Assembly (NCBI GenBank): GCA_942492445.1
Contig: CALOEW010000077.1
Location: forward strand, 1-54,507
From: NORP240 sp942492445
Lineage (GTDB): Bacteria; Pseudomonadota; Gammaproteobacteria; Pseudomonadales; Pseudohongiellaceae
Reading direction: 5' to 3'
Length of the DNA stretch: 54,507 nucleotides
In this document: piece after piece, positions 1 to 7,363 of the stretch
Layout of the letters: every line of letters starts with the position of its first letter
How positions within the stretch are numbered: the stretch's first letter is position 1
Program-made: the position numbers and the translations under genes
The notes under the pieces: generated by a model
The model's input: only the letters and a program-made list of their open reading frames with translations
What the model was told of the DNA's origin: nothing
Database searches by the model: none

Positions 1-122
1 AGCCGGATGAATACTTCCTGGGTAATGTCTTCGGCGTCCTCCCGAGCACGAAGGCTGTAATAGGCGAACGAAAAAACCCGTTGCCGGTACTGGGAGATTG
101 CCTGTTCATATTGCGCCAACAT
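1..122 (-). CDS. ECF-type RNA polymerase sigma factor, N-terminal fragment
   Basis: This is the first 40 codons of a gene running off the left edge. The translation begins MLAQYEQAISQYRQRVFSFA and continues with REDAEDITQEVF. The stretch 'DAED-T-QEVF-RL' is the region 2 core signature of extracytoplasmic-function sigma factors, which binds the core enzyme's beta-prime clamp and the -10 element. The ATG at 122 gives the usual distance from start to this motif. The frame stays open upstream to about 240 but has no better start there, so the start is not certain. The partner anti-sigma factor, if there is one, lies outside the window. Family assignment is firm; the regulon is unknown. Confidence 0.8.
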   Translation of the reverse strand, partial: MLAQYEQAISQYRQRVFSFAYYSLRAREDAEDITQEVFIR

Positions 123-302
123 TTGCAGATAAAGACGGAGCTGTGAAAATTTAGTTACAGGGCATTTCGGCAGTCGCTGGCAACTGTCACCAGCAATCAG
201 GGTGCCCGACTGCTCTGACGGGGATTCTGTCTCATCAGGTTACGAGATCATTCTAGAGGCTTGTTATACTGCGCGCACTTCTGATGGAAACCGTGTGAAA
301 AA

Positions 303-977
303 ATGTTTTTGTTGCGCATACTGGCCACTTTTATATTGTTCTCAACGCCGCTCGCGGTAGTGGGTGCCGAAAGGACCGTGCCCATCGAAGGAGAAGCCGT
401 AGTCCGGGTCTGGGTATTTTCTCCACGAGATTCGGGTAACGGCCCCTGGCCTCTGGCGATGATGATTCCCGCCGGCAGTGGCCAGGAATACGCGGTGAAA
501 GCACAATTCTGGCTGGGGCAGGAAATAACGAAACGGGGCTGGGTGGTGGCAGTTCCGGTCTCACCGGAGGGATTATCCTTCGTAGGCGACAGCGAAACCA
601 ACATCAGTCAGGTAATCAGCGAGTTACAGAAAGACCAGTCGATACAAGTGGGCAAAACGCTGCTGCTTGGAGTATCCAGTGGGGGCAGCTCGGCTCTGGA
701 AATCGCCAGTAAGAACCCTGAAGCCTACCATGGCGTTGTAGCAGTTCCCGGTCGCATCAAACAGTCCGGTCCGCTTCCTGCACTGGATGGCCTTCCAGTC
801 TTCCTGCGGGTCGCGGAAAAAGACTACTTCCGCTGGAACAAACAGATGCCTGACATGACTCAGCGACTTGTTTCCGCCGGAGCACTGGTGGATGCAGCCC
901 TGGTTCCAGATGCCCGCCACGTCATTAAAGTGGACCTGGAGGAGTTGGATCGCTGGCTGCTCACCCTCCACCGGTAG
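303..977 (+). CDS. exported alpha/beta hydrolase (esterase-like)
   Basis: The 224-residue product has a signal peptide (about residues 1-22, cleavage near VVGAE). It is followed by a compact alpha/beta-hydrolase core. The nucleophile elbow is G-V-S-S-G at 123-127 (Ser125). A candidate acid is Asp174 in AEKD and the candidate base is His206 in DARH, in the right order and spacing for a catalytic triad. The length matches small dienelactone-hydrolase or feruloyl-esterase-like proteins. The signal peptide places it in the periplasm or outside. The substrate cannot be read from the sequence. It stands alone, facing away from the ECF sigma gene across 180 bp and convergent with the lipoprotein gene that follows. 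Confidence 0.7.
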   Translation: MFLLRILATFILFSTPLAVVGAERTVPIEGEAVVRVWVFSPRDSGNGPWPLAMMIPAGSGQEYAVKAQFWLGQEITKRGWVVAVPVSPEGLSFVGDSETNISQVISELQKDQSIQVGKTLLLGVSSGGSSALEIASKNPEAYHGVVAVPGRIKQSGPLPALDGLPVFLRVAEKDYFRWNKQMPDMTQRLVSAGALVDAALVPDARHVIKVDLEELDRWLLTLHR

Positions 978-1016
978 ATTCGGGCCATCGTCACGCCAGG
1001 AACCTTAGATAATTTA

Positions 1017-1376
1017 TTAAAACCTCTCTGACTCGATCCAGTAATTGCTGACTACACCCTGATCAAACTCAATCGACAAGGTCTCTATCCGCTCCTCCTC
1101 GACATCCACCGAGAACACCAGAAACAGGCCCACTTCGGTGTCTTTCTCCGACCTGTTGCGGTATTTCCAGACCTCAGTCCCATCGGCATAGGTAATGCGA
1201 CTGGTAGGATAACCAAAAGTGTTTCTTACCCACTCGGAGTCACTGCTGCCGGTTTGCAGGCGATTGACATCCCCCTCATTCCAGGTGTTGTCAATAAGTC
1301 GACCATCGGAATCAACCGTCAGCAGGCACCCCGCCAGGGCTAATCCAGTAATTAACAGAACAACCAGTCTCGTCAT
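1017..1376 (-). CDS. small lipoprotein, BamE/SmpA-like
   Basis: I start this gene at the ATG at 1376 because GGGGAAAG sits just upstream and the product then opens directly with a lipoprotein signal peptide (MTRLVVLLITGLALAGC). The lipobox is LALAGC, so the mature protein should be anchored by its N-terminal Cys. The roughly 100-residue mature part contains the pattern 'SEWVRNTFGYPTS' followed by 'WKYRNR'. This resembles the helix-then-strand layout of SmpA/BamE-like domains, where a helix ending in '(F/L)G-P' precedes a 'W-Y' strand. That resemblance is by eye only. A role in the outer membrane is possible but unproven. Confidence 0.6.
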   Translation of the reverse strand: MTRLVVLLITGLALAGCLLTVDSDGRLIDNTWNEGDVNRLQTGSSDSEWVRNTFGYPTSRITYADGTEVWKYRNRSEKDTEVGLFLVFSVDVEEERIETLSIEFDQGVVSNYWIESERF

Positions 1377-1696
1377 AGCTTTCCCCAATACAGTTATTTG
1401 TTTGACCAACCGCTGATGGCTCAACAGAGTCGTTAGCGAGCTACTGAAGGAGTACCGCAGAGCAATGTGGAACCTGTCACGGAAGTCCTTCTGGTTAAAG
1501 ACGAAATACGGGGCCGGAAAGTTACACGGCGACCCCGGCTTGGGGCTCCGGCAGATTTCCCCCGTGTTCTTTTACTTCCGCAGACATCTTGGTGCCAAGG
1601 TGCTCCAGGGAAGCTTAACAATTCCTTAATCCCTTGTTGACAAGCAGGTGTACTGGTATCGTAAGCGTCCTGTTTCCAGTAGCAGCCGGGTAGCCC
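1377..1696. other. intergenic stretch without a supported gene
   Basis: This 320 bp lies between the start of the minus-strand lipoprotein gene and the SirB2-like gene, so it should hold two divergent promoters. A consensus -35 hexamer TTGACA is at 1637-1642, but no good -10 sits at the standard 16-18 bp spacing. The long minus-strand frame crossing it has no recognisable protein and overlaps the next gene. Confidence 0.4.
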
Positions 1697-2077
1697 ATGT
1701 ATCTGACCCTGAAGATTATTCACGCAAGTTGCGCCATTCTGTCGATTCTGGGGTTTGCCGGCCGCGGATTTCTTAAGGTAACTCGCAATCAGGTGCCGGG
1801 AAATTTCGTTTACCGGGTACTGCCTCACATTATCGATACGATCCTGCTGTTGAGCGCGTTGATTCTGGTCGTGATATCCGGCCAGTACCCGTTCGTGGTG
1901 CCCTGGGTTACTGCCAAGGTTTTCGCTCTGCTTGCCTACATCGGGCTCGGCATCTCGTTGATGCGCGCCGATACCGACAAAAGAGGGCGAGTGGTGCTCT
2001 ACACACTTTCGCTTATAAGCGGTGTTTATATACTGCTGGTGGCAATGACCAAAAACCCTGTCCCGTTGGGTTTTTAA
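1697..2077 (+). CDS. SirB2-family inner-membrane protein
   Basis: The 126-residue, strongly hydrophobic protein has four predicted transmembrane segments. It opens with MYLTLKIIHASCAILSILGF, the characteristic 'LK-IH' opening of the SirB2 family. Conserved features visible here are the His in the first helix, the 'RVLPHIIDT' loop with a second His, and the third-helix segment 'WVTAKVFALLAYIGLG'. SirB2 was first described as an invasion-gene regulator in Salmonella, but the family is widespread and its biochemical role is unsettled. A BASS transporter gene follows after only 15 bp, so the two are probably co-transcribed. Confidence 0.8.
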   Translation: MYLTLKIIHASCAILSILGFAGRGFLKVTRNQVPGNFVYRVLPHIIDTILLLSALILVVISGQYPFVVPWVTAKVFALLAYIGLGISLMRADTDKRGRVVLYTLSLISGVYILLVAMTKNPVPLGF

Positions 2078-2092
2078 CGCAATTGTCAGTCA

Positions 2093-3004
2093 GTGGACCC
2101 GCTGTCGACATTCAACCGCCTGTTTCCCCTGTGGGCTGTTCTGATTTCCCTTATAGCCTACCTGCAGCCCCAATTGTTGACAGGACTGCAGGACTGGATC
2201 GTGCCGCTTCTGGCCGCGGTCATGTTCATGATGGGGCTGACACTCACAGGGAGTGATTTTCGCCGCGTCGCCTCAATGCCCCGCCCCATTTTCATTGGGG
2301 TCTTGCTGCAGTTTACAATCATGCCACTGGCGGCATTTCTACTGGCCCGCACACTGCAGCTTTCCCCACAGCTGACGGCAGGGATGGTCCTGGTGGGCAG
2401 CTGTGCCGGCGGCACGGCATCCAACGTCATCTGCTTTCTGGCCCGCGGTGACGTAGCCCTGTCAATCAGCCTGACCACAGTTTCAACCTTACTGGGAGTG
2501 ATAGCAACTCCCCTTTTGTGTACCGTCTACCTATCAACGACTGTCCAAGTTGATACCCTTGGCATGTTGCAGGATATTGTCCAGGTGGTTCTCATTCCTG
2601 TCGCCGGGGGGTTGATTCTGAACACTGTCAGCGGCGCGGCGATCACCCGGGTAGAACGGCTGCTGCCAAGCCTTTCAGTGGCGGCAATCCTGCTGATTAT
2701 TGCTATTATCGTGGCATTGAACGCCGAGCGGCTTGCCCAGGTTGGGTTAATCACGCTGACCGCAGTGATACTGCACAATCCCTTGGGACTGGCCGGTGGA
2801 TACAGTCTGTCCCGACTGTTTGGTCTCAACCAGCAACAGAGCCGCACTATTGCCATCGAAGTCGGCATGCAGAACTCCGGATTGGGCGTGGCGCTGGCGC
2901 TGGAGTTTTTTTCCACCACAGCAGCATTACCCGGCGCCCTGTTCAGCGTCTGGCATAATATCAGCGGTTCCCTGCTGGCATCGCGCTGGAGAATTGGGCA
3001 GTGA
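2093..3004 (+). CDS. bile acid:sodium symporter (BASS) family transporter
   Basis: This 303-residue polytopic membrane protein has about ten hydrophobic segments. Family marks are the early 'MFMMGLTLTGSDFRRV' segment (compare M-x-GL-L in BASS proteins), the central 'VLVGSCAGGTASNVICFLA' motif in the first crossing region, and the late 'IEVGMQNSGLGVALA' motif in the second crossing region. These two motifs build the sodium and substrate site. BASS proteins move bile acids, pantoate or other organic anions with sodium; the substrate here is not readable. The start is a GTG with only a weak ribosome binding site, 15 bp after the SirB2 gene. Confidence 0.85.
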   Translation: MDPLSTFNRLFPLWAVLISLIAYLQPQLLTGLQDWIVPLLAAVMFMMGLTLTGSDFRRVASMPRPIFIGVLLQFTIMPLAAFLLARTLQLSPQLTAGMVLVGSCAGGTASNVICFLARGDVALSISLTTVSTLLGVIATPLLCTVYLSTTVQVDTLGMLQDIVQVVLIPVAGGLILNTVSGAAITRVERLLPSLSVAAILLIIAIIVALNAERLAQVGLITLTAVILHNPLGLAGGYSLSRLFGLNQQQSRTIAIEVGMQNSGLGVALALEFFSTTAALPGALFSVWHNISGSLLASRWRIGQ

Positions 3005-3048
3005 TGCAGAGTGTTTTCCGCAGCTGAGAATCGAATGTTCACAAACGG

Positions 3049-3076
3049 TTGACTTGAAAATTAATTGGATTACAAT
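3049..3076 (+). promoter_or_regulatory. sigma-70 promoter of the MFS leader RNA
   Basis: TTGACT (3049-3054), a 16-bp spacer and TACAAT (3071-3076) make a strong sigma-70 promoter, so transcription should begin near 3083. The sequence just after the -10 is GC-rich (GCGCGC), a discriminator type often linked to stringent control. It lies 45 bp past the BASS gene stop and drives a leader of about 245 nt ending in a terminator before the MFS gene. Confidence 0.7.
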
Positions 3077-3138
3077 GCGCGCTCAATACAGCGTAGCTGT
3101 CAGATTTTGGACTAAACCACACAGATCGCGTGAGTAAA

Positions 3139-3249
3139 ATGCAAACTTACCGCAACACATCGATTAACGGCATGCCGGCAACTATGACCCTAAAGGGCCA
3201 TCAGTTCTGCTCGCGTGTGGTGGAATCCTGGAGATCCAGCTTGGAGTGA
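3139..3249 (+). CDS. candidate 36-residue leader peptide of the MFS transporter
   Basis: This short frame starts at ATG 3139 (or at the in-frame GTG at 3130) and ends with TGA at 3247-3249. It lies wholly inside the transcript made by the promoter at 3049. The peptide begins MQTYRNTSINGMPATMTLKG and resembles nothing I know. The ribosome binding site is weak (GTGAG). The argument for translation is position: its stop codon directly abuts the 5' arm of the antiterminator (3238-3246). A ribosome finishing the peptide would cover that arm and let the terminator form; one stalled earlier would leave it free. There is no run of a single amino-acid codon, so drug-induced stalling is more plausible than amino-acid sensing. 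Confidence 0.45.
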   Translation: MQTYRNTSINGMPATMTLKGHQFCSRVVESWRSSLE

Positions 3250-3299
3250 CTTTATCAGTAGACAACTGAAATCCGAGTCTAAGAAAAGACCTCTAAGCT
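3238..3299 (+). promoter_or_regulatory. antiterminator helix competing with the terminator
   Basis: Bases 3238-3246 (AGCTTGGAG) can pair along all nine positions with 3291-3299 (CTCTAAGCT), with one G-U pair. The second strand of this helix uses bases 3291-3295, which also belong to the 5' arm of the terminator stem (3286-3295). The two structures therefore exclude each other, the defining property of a transcription attenuator or riboswitch expression platform. I checked the pairing base by base but computed no folding energy. Confidence 0.5.
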
Positions 3300-3327
3300 T
3301 CCAAACCGCCTAGAGGTCTTTTTTTTT
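3286..3327 (+). terminator. rho-independent terminator upstream of the MFS gene
   Basis: A perfect 10-bp stem, AAGACCTCTA (3286-3295) with TAGAGGTCTT (3311-3320), is closed by a 15-nt loop and leads into nine T residues (3319-3327). It stands 52 bp before the MFS start codon and after a strong promoter. It would therefore stop leader transcription unless the antiterminator forms. Confidence 0.85.
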
Positions 3328-3378
3328 GCATCATTATTTTATCGCCCGAGATGATTTTTCGGGTGCAGGGGAACTATT

Positions 3379-4579
3379 GTGGTCAGAAAACTGCAAAGAA
3401 ATATAAAGCTGGTTTACGGCCTGGCGTTTTTCCACAGTTTTATGCTGATCGTGCCTGTGATCGTGCCTTTCTTCATGTCCAAAGGCCTGGGACTTGCAGA
3501 GATTTTTTATCTGCAAACGATCTATGCAGCAACTATCGTGCTACTTGAAACGCCCTCCGGCTACTTTGCCGATCTATTTGGACGTCGATGCGCACTGCTG
3601 GCAGGCAGCATTGCGCACGGAATCGGCTATCTGCTTCTCAACTTCGCCGATGGCTTCGCCAGCCTCATGATTTTCGAAATCACTGTAGGTATTGCGGGGA
3701 GCCTGCTTTCCGGAGCAGACCTTGCCCTGCTGTACGATTCGCAGAAGGCTCTTGATCAGGAGGACAGCTCACCGCACAGTAATGGCATCGCACAACTGGG
3801 GTTCATCAAATCCTGCGCCGAGGGATTGGGAGCGTTGCTGGGTGGAGTTCTGGCATTGTTGTCGTTCGAGGTAATGGTGATCGGCCAGTCCGCGGCGGCA
3901 TGGGTCTGCTTTGCACTGGCGCTTTTTGTAGTGGAACCCCCATACAAAAACGATGGCGAAGACGGATCCAGCACGAGACTGGCCAACATCTTCAGGCACC
4001 TTGTGGCGCAGTGACAGGGTGTTGCGCAATGTGTTCATTGCCATTCCTGTCTACAACCTGGCAACCCTGCATGTGGTATGGCTGATTCAGCCCTACTGGG
4101 AGTCGCGGGGGATTTCTCTGGCTGCCTTCGGGTTACTCTGGTTCACGCAAAGCCTGACGGTCGGACTGGCAAGCCGCTGGAGCTTCAGTATTGAACGTAA
4201 ACATGGCGCCATCTCCGCATTGTGCCTGATTGGTGTGCTACCGGTGCTGGGTTTCTTCGGAATGGCCTGGTTGCAGGGCTGGGCCGGTATTGCTGTCGGT
4301 TTGCTTCTGTTCTTCGGCAGAGGCCTGGTGCAGGTAATTCTGGTCAATGCGCTCAATCGCCGAGTGCCGGGCAGCTTCCGGGCTACGGCCAACTCGCTGA
4401 CCAGCTTTACTTTCAGGCTAGGGTTCATTACCACTGGTCCGCTGGTCGGATTTGTTGCAGAAACACAGGGGCTTCCGACTGCCCTTAATCTGCTTGGCCT
4501 GTCTTTCGTGGCAGCCTTCGTGCTCATCATGATGCCACTGATCAGTTCGGTGCGAACCCTGCAGCAGCAGTCCGACTGA
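3379..4579 (+). pseudogene. MFS transporter, interrupted by one frameshift
   Basis: Two overlapping frames together give one 12-helix major facilitator protein of about 400 residues. The first (3379-4014, GTG start with AGGGGA upstream) holds helices 1-6. It includes the A-loop 'GYFADLFGRRCALLAG', which matches the MFS signature G-x-x-x-D-x-x-G-R-R. The second frame carries helices 7-12. The break is near 4000-4003: 'NIFRHLVAQ' runs to a stop, while removing one base gives 'NIFRHLWRSDRVLRN' and an open frame to 4579. No other damage is visible, so this may be a sequencing error. The substrate is unknown; drug or metabolite efflux is typical. The upstream attenuator is its likely control element. 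Confidence 0.8.
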
Positions 4580-4949
4580 ACTCCCCCCCCCTTGGGTGGT
4601 TATCGGGAATCCTCTTCCGGATAGCCACCCCTTTTTTTACCCCCTGGCAGGTGTGACCGTATCTGTTTCTCCAGCCATCCGAGCAATCGTGATAGCTTCG
4701 TATCCCTGCACAAAGTGCACAGTGATGTGGAGGCACTGCACCCGCGTCAAATCTTCGTAGAGGGGACAGAATTTGACTGCCCCACGTTGGTGCTTTAGGG
4801 GGTGACATGATAAAGTCGGGGCCTCTCCGCGACCCTGTCTAATCGGTTTCAATCTGTTACCCGGGGTCTCGGATAAAATAACAAATCCGGTGACTAGTCC
4901 CTGATGGGGATCGCCAGGATTTCAGCAATCAAATGGCGGGAGATAAACC
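4580..4949. other. intergenic stretch before glnK
   Basis: No gene is supported in these 370 bp. They contain the MFS terminator (4594-4638) and a perfect short palindrome TGCAC-AAA-GTGCA at 4707-4719. NtrC sites have the same arms but a longer spacer, and I find no convincing -24/-12 sigma-54 promoter, so nitrogen control is not shown here. The glnK ribosome binding site GGGAGA is just before 4950. Confidence 0.4.
4594..4638 (+). terminator. rho-independent terminator after the MFS gene
   Basis: GGGTGGTTATC (4594-4604) pairs with GATAGCCACCC (4620-4630) through 11 bp with one G-U pair, and seven T residues follow the stem. It begins 15 bp after the MFS stop codon and closes that transcription unit. 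Confidence 0.8.
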
Positions 4950-5288
4950 ATGAAACTGATCACGGCGATTATTAAACCGTTTAAGTCGGATGATGTTCGA
5001 GAGGCACTTTCCGAGCTCGGTGTAAACGGCATGACAGTAACGGAGGTCAAAGGGTTCGGTCGCCAGAAAGGTCATACCGAGTTGTATCGCGGCGCCGAAT
5101 ACGTCATCGACTTTCTGCCAAAGGCCAAGATCGAGGTGGCGATCGAGGATGGTCTGTTAGAACAGGCCATCGAAGCGATCTGCAAGGCCGCACACACAGG
5201 GCAGATTGGCGACGGTAAGATATTTGTCAGCAACCTGGACCAGGTGATACGAATAAGGACTGGAGAAACCGGCAACGACGCACTCTGA
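4950..5288 (+). CDS. glnK: PII nitrogen regulatory protein GlnK/GlnB
   Basis: This is a full-length, 112-residue PII protein. It opens MKLITAIIKPFKSDDVREAL and carries the T-loop 'GFGRQKGHTELYRGAEYVIDFLPK' with the uridylylation target Tyr51 in RGAEY. The C-terminal signature 'GQIGDGKIFVSNLDQVIRIRTGE' provides ATP and 2-oxoglutarate binding residues. PII trimers sense 2-oxoglutarate, ATP/ADP and, through uridylylation, glutamine. Immediately upstream of an ammonium channel gene the protein is normally GlnK, which plugs the channel when nitrogen is plentiful. The start has a good GGGAGA ribosome binding site. The amt gene begins 16 bp downstream, in the usual glnK-amt operon order. Confidence 0.95.
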   Translation: MKLITAIIKPFKSDDVREALSELGVNGMTVTEVKGFGRQKGHTELYRGAEYVIDFLPKAKIEVAIEDGLLEQAIEAICKAAHTGQIGDGKIFVSNLDQVIRIRTGETGNDAL

Positions 5289-5304
5289 TTACAAGGAAAC
5301 CACC

Positions 5305-6614
5305 ATGAAAAAAAGAATAAGTCCGCTTTCCATCTTACTTAGTACAGTGATCTTCGTCGCCCCTCTGTATGCCTCGCCCAGGGCAGTGAGATAAACGGCG
5401 CCAACACAGCCTGGATTCTGACTTCAACCGCCCTGGTACTGTTCATGACGATACCCGGCCTGTCGCTTTTCTATGGCGGACTTGTCCGAACCAAGAACGT
5501 ACTGTCAATACTGATGCAGTGCTTCGCCATTACAATACTGATTTCGCTGCTGTGGCTTGTGGTAGGTTACAGTATCGCTTTCGGCCCTTCGGAATCCGCC
5601 TATTGGGGTGGTTTGAGCAAGGCATTTTTCAATGGCGTGGTAGTGAACTCGGTAGCCGGGGATATTCCCGAAACTGTATTCGCAGCGTTTCAGATGACAT
5701 TTGCGATTATTACCCCGGCCCTTATTGTCGGCGCCTTTGCCGAGCGCATGAAATTCTCCGCCATGATGTTGTTCAGTGGCCTGTGGGCGATACTGGTTTA
5801 TTTCCCTGTGGCTAACTGGGTTTGGGGCGGCGGCTGGCTCGGTCAGATGGGACTGATCGATTTTGCCGGTGGTACGGTAGTTCACGTAACTGCCGGTGTG
5901 GCAGCAGTCATCGCGGCGCTGGTGCTGGGACAACGCAAGGGGTTTTTGTCCGCGGCGACGGTACCACACAACATGACCATGACGATAACAGGAGCCGGCA
6001 TGTTATGGGTCGGCTGGTTTGGGTTTAATGCCGGAAGCGCTCTGGCGGCTGACGGCAGCGCCGGCATGGCGCTGTTGGCGACTCATCTGTCCGCTTCGGC
6101 TGGTGCGCTCACCTGGATGTCTATCGAATGGATCAAACACGGAAAACCCAGCGCCCTGGGGGCGGTAACCGGTATGGTCGCGGGACTGGCCACCATTACC
6201 CCGGCTTCGGGTTCGGTCGGCCCTGCCGGTGGCATGCTGGTGGGAATTGCCGGTGGCGCGACCTGCTACTTTGCCACAACCTACATGAAAACGAGACTTA
6301 AGATAGACGACTCTCTGGATGTGTTTCCTGTTCACGGAGTGGGTGGAATGCTGGGCACTTTCCTGGCGGGCATCCTGGTTTCCGGGAATCTGGGCGTATT
6401 CAGTGGCAACGGCTTTGCCGAAGGAATGACCATGAGTTCCCAGCTGCTGGTTCAGGTCACGGGCATCCTGGCAGTCGGACTCTACACGGCGATCCTGACG
6501 ATTGTAATACTGAAAATCGTTGGCGCCCTCACTTCAGGCATTCGCGTCAGCGCTGAACAAGAGCAGATGGGCTGCGACATCAGCGATCACGAGGAAAAAG
6601 GCTATTCAATGTAA
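5305..6614 (+). CDS. amt: ammonium channel Amt, one frameshift in the signal region
   Basis: From 5445 the frame is open for 389 residues of a classic Amt/AmtB protein: the 'PGLSLFYGGLVRTKNV' first-helix motif, 'FAIITPALIVGAFAERMKFS', the pore His region 'GGTVVHVTAGVAA' and the second pore His in 'VFPVHGVGGMLGTF'. The true start is the ATG at 5305, which has AAGGA upstream and begins a signal-peptide-like MKKRISPLSILLSTVIFVA. That frame stops at 5392-5394. A one-base deletion near 5377-5381 explains this, because the neighbouring frame reads 'QGSEINGANTAWILTSTAL' straight into the channel. The protein imports ammonium and is regulated by the adjacent GlnK. It is one of several single-base breaks in the window. 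Confidence 0.9.
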
Positions 6615-6619
6615 CCCGG

Positions 6620-6652
6620 TCGGCGACCTCCCACTTGTGGGGCGCTCGCCGA
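6620..6652 (+). terminator. hairpin after amt, possible terminator
   Basis: TCGGCGA (6620-6626) pairs with TCGCCGA (6646-6652), enclosing an inner CCCAC-TT-GTGGG stem. It lies just past the amt stop codon. No T run follows, so intrinsic termination is uncertain; it may instead protect the transcript end. Confidence 0.35.
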
Positions 6653-6713
6653 TACAGTTGCCAGTTGCTGCAAGTGAATCCGGACTGGCTGAATTCACAG
6701 GAGTAATGCAACT

Positions 6714-7142
6714 TCAACGGTTTACGCGGTGGCAGTTAACACAACCGCCGGCAACGCGACCCGCCAGGTAGTAGGAGGGCGGGTCCATCCTGGCGGCTAA
6801 CCTGGCACGCCCGACCTGAACCACGAACTCGCTCATGTGATCTTCCAGAAACGGATGATTGGAACCTCCGTCACCGGCGCGCAGTTCAGCCCCGACGCTT
6901 TCTATGTTGCCCAGCACCTCGACAACTTCCTGTTGATCCACTGGGAGACCCGAGCTGGCAGGAACCAATGCACTGTCGAGGCGTTGCAACTGGAAGCCAA
7001 GCTGGTCCATTCTATTCCGCAGTTCAGCACCGCTGACATAATTGAAGTCCGGCGGGTAGGTGGCTTGCCGGATAAGTTCAGCGGTATCCCCACAACGGCT
7101 TAACAACGTCAGCACAACAACGCCAAGAACAGTTCGTAACAC
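6714..7142 (-). CDS. exported c-type cytochrome with a C-terminal CxxCH
   Basis: The 142-residue protein starts at a GTG preceded by AAAGGAAG. A signal segment, MLRTVLGVVVLTLLSRCG, is followed by a mostly helical body. The only haem-binding motif is CVNCH, eight residues from the C-terminus. This layout, a helical bundle with the CxxCH in the last helix, is that of cytochrome c prime or c-556-like proteins. Cys17 could instead serve as a lipidation site. A single covalent haem in the periplasm and a role in electron transfer or gas binding would fit the fold. The partner is unknown. It is convergent with amt. Confidence 0.65.
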   Translation of the reverse strand: MLRTVLGVVVLTLLSRCGDTAELIRQATYPPDFNYVSGAELRNRMDQLGFQLQRLDSALVPASSGLPVDQQEVVEVLGNIESVGAELRAGDGGSNHPFLEDHMSEFVVQVGRARLAARMDPPSYYLAGRVAGGCVNCHRVNR

Positions 7143-7165
7143 AATTGGCTTCCTTTAAAAATTCT

Positions 7166-7312
7166 TCAACAATGCCGCAGCCGGCCTGGATTTGCGATCC
7201 AGCTTGCTGGATCGGTTTGTGCCAGATTGAGCGTGGTTCCCGACGACAGCACTTGTGGCAAGCCGAGGCTCTTCACCAGGCAGTAGCGACCGCCATCGTT
7301 TTCAAGCGACAT
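7166..7312 (-). CDS. possible small protein or gene remnant
   Basis: A minus-strand frame of 48 codons from ATG 7312 reads MSLENDGGRYCLVKSLGLPQ and onward with ordinary-looking composition. The frame stays open 18 codons further upstream, to just below the stop of the metallo-hydrolase gene. I see no ribosome binding site and no known relative. It may be the tail of a damaged gene. Otherwise this 220-bp gap holds only a GATCCAGC/GCTGGATC inverted repeat near 7196-7213. Confidence 0.25.
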   Translation of the reverse strand: MSLENDGGRYCLVKSLGLPQVLSSGTTLNLAQTDPASWIANPGRLRHC

Positions 7313-7363
7313 GGCCGCATGCCCAATGTCCCTGGGGACAGAATGGCCCCGGTTACGACCAGA

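Noticed and set aside
3083..3327. Leader RNA as tmRNA, 6S RNA, SRP RNA or RNase P RNA
   Set aside because: None of the conserved termini or cores of these RNAs is present; the layout fits an attenuator better.
4707..4719. TGCAC-N3-GTGCA palindrome as an NtrC site before glnK
   Set aside because: The spacer is 3 bp instead of 7 and there is no -24/-12 promoter nearby, so nitrogen control is not supported.
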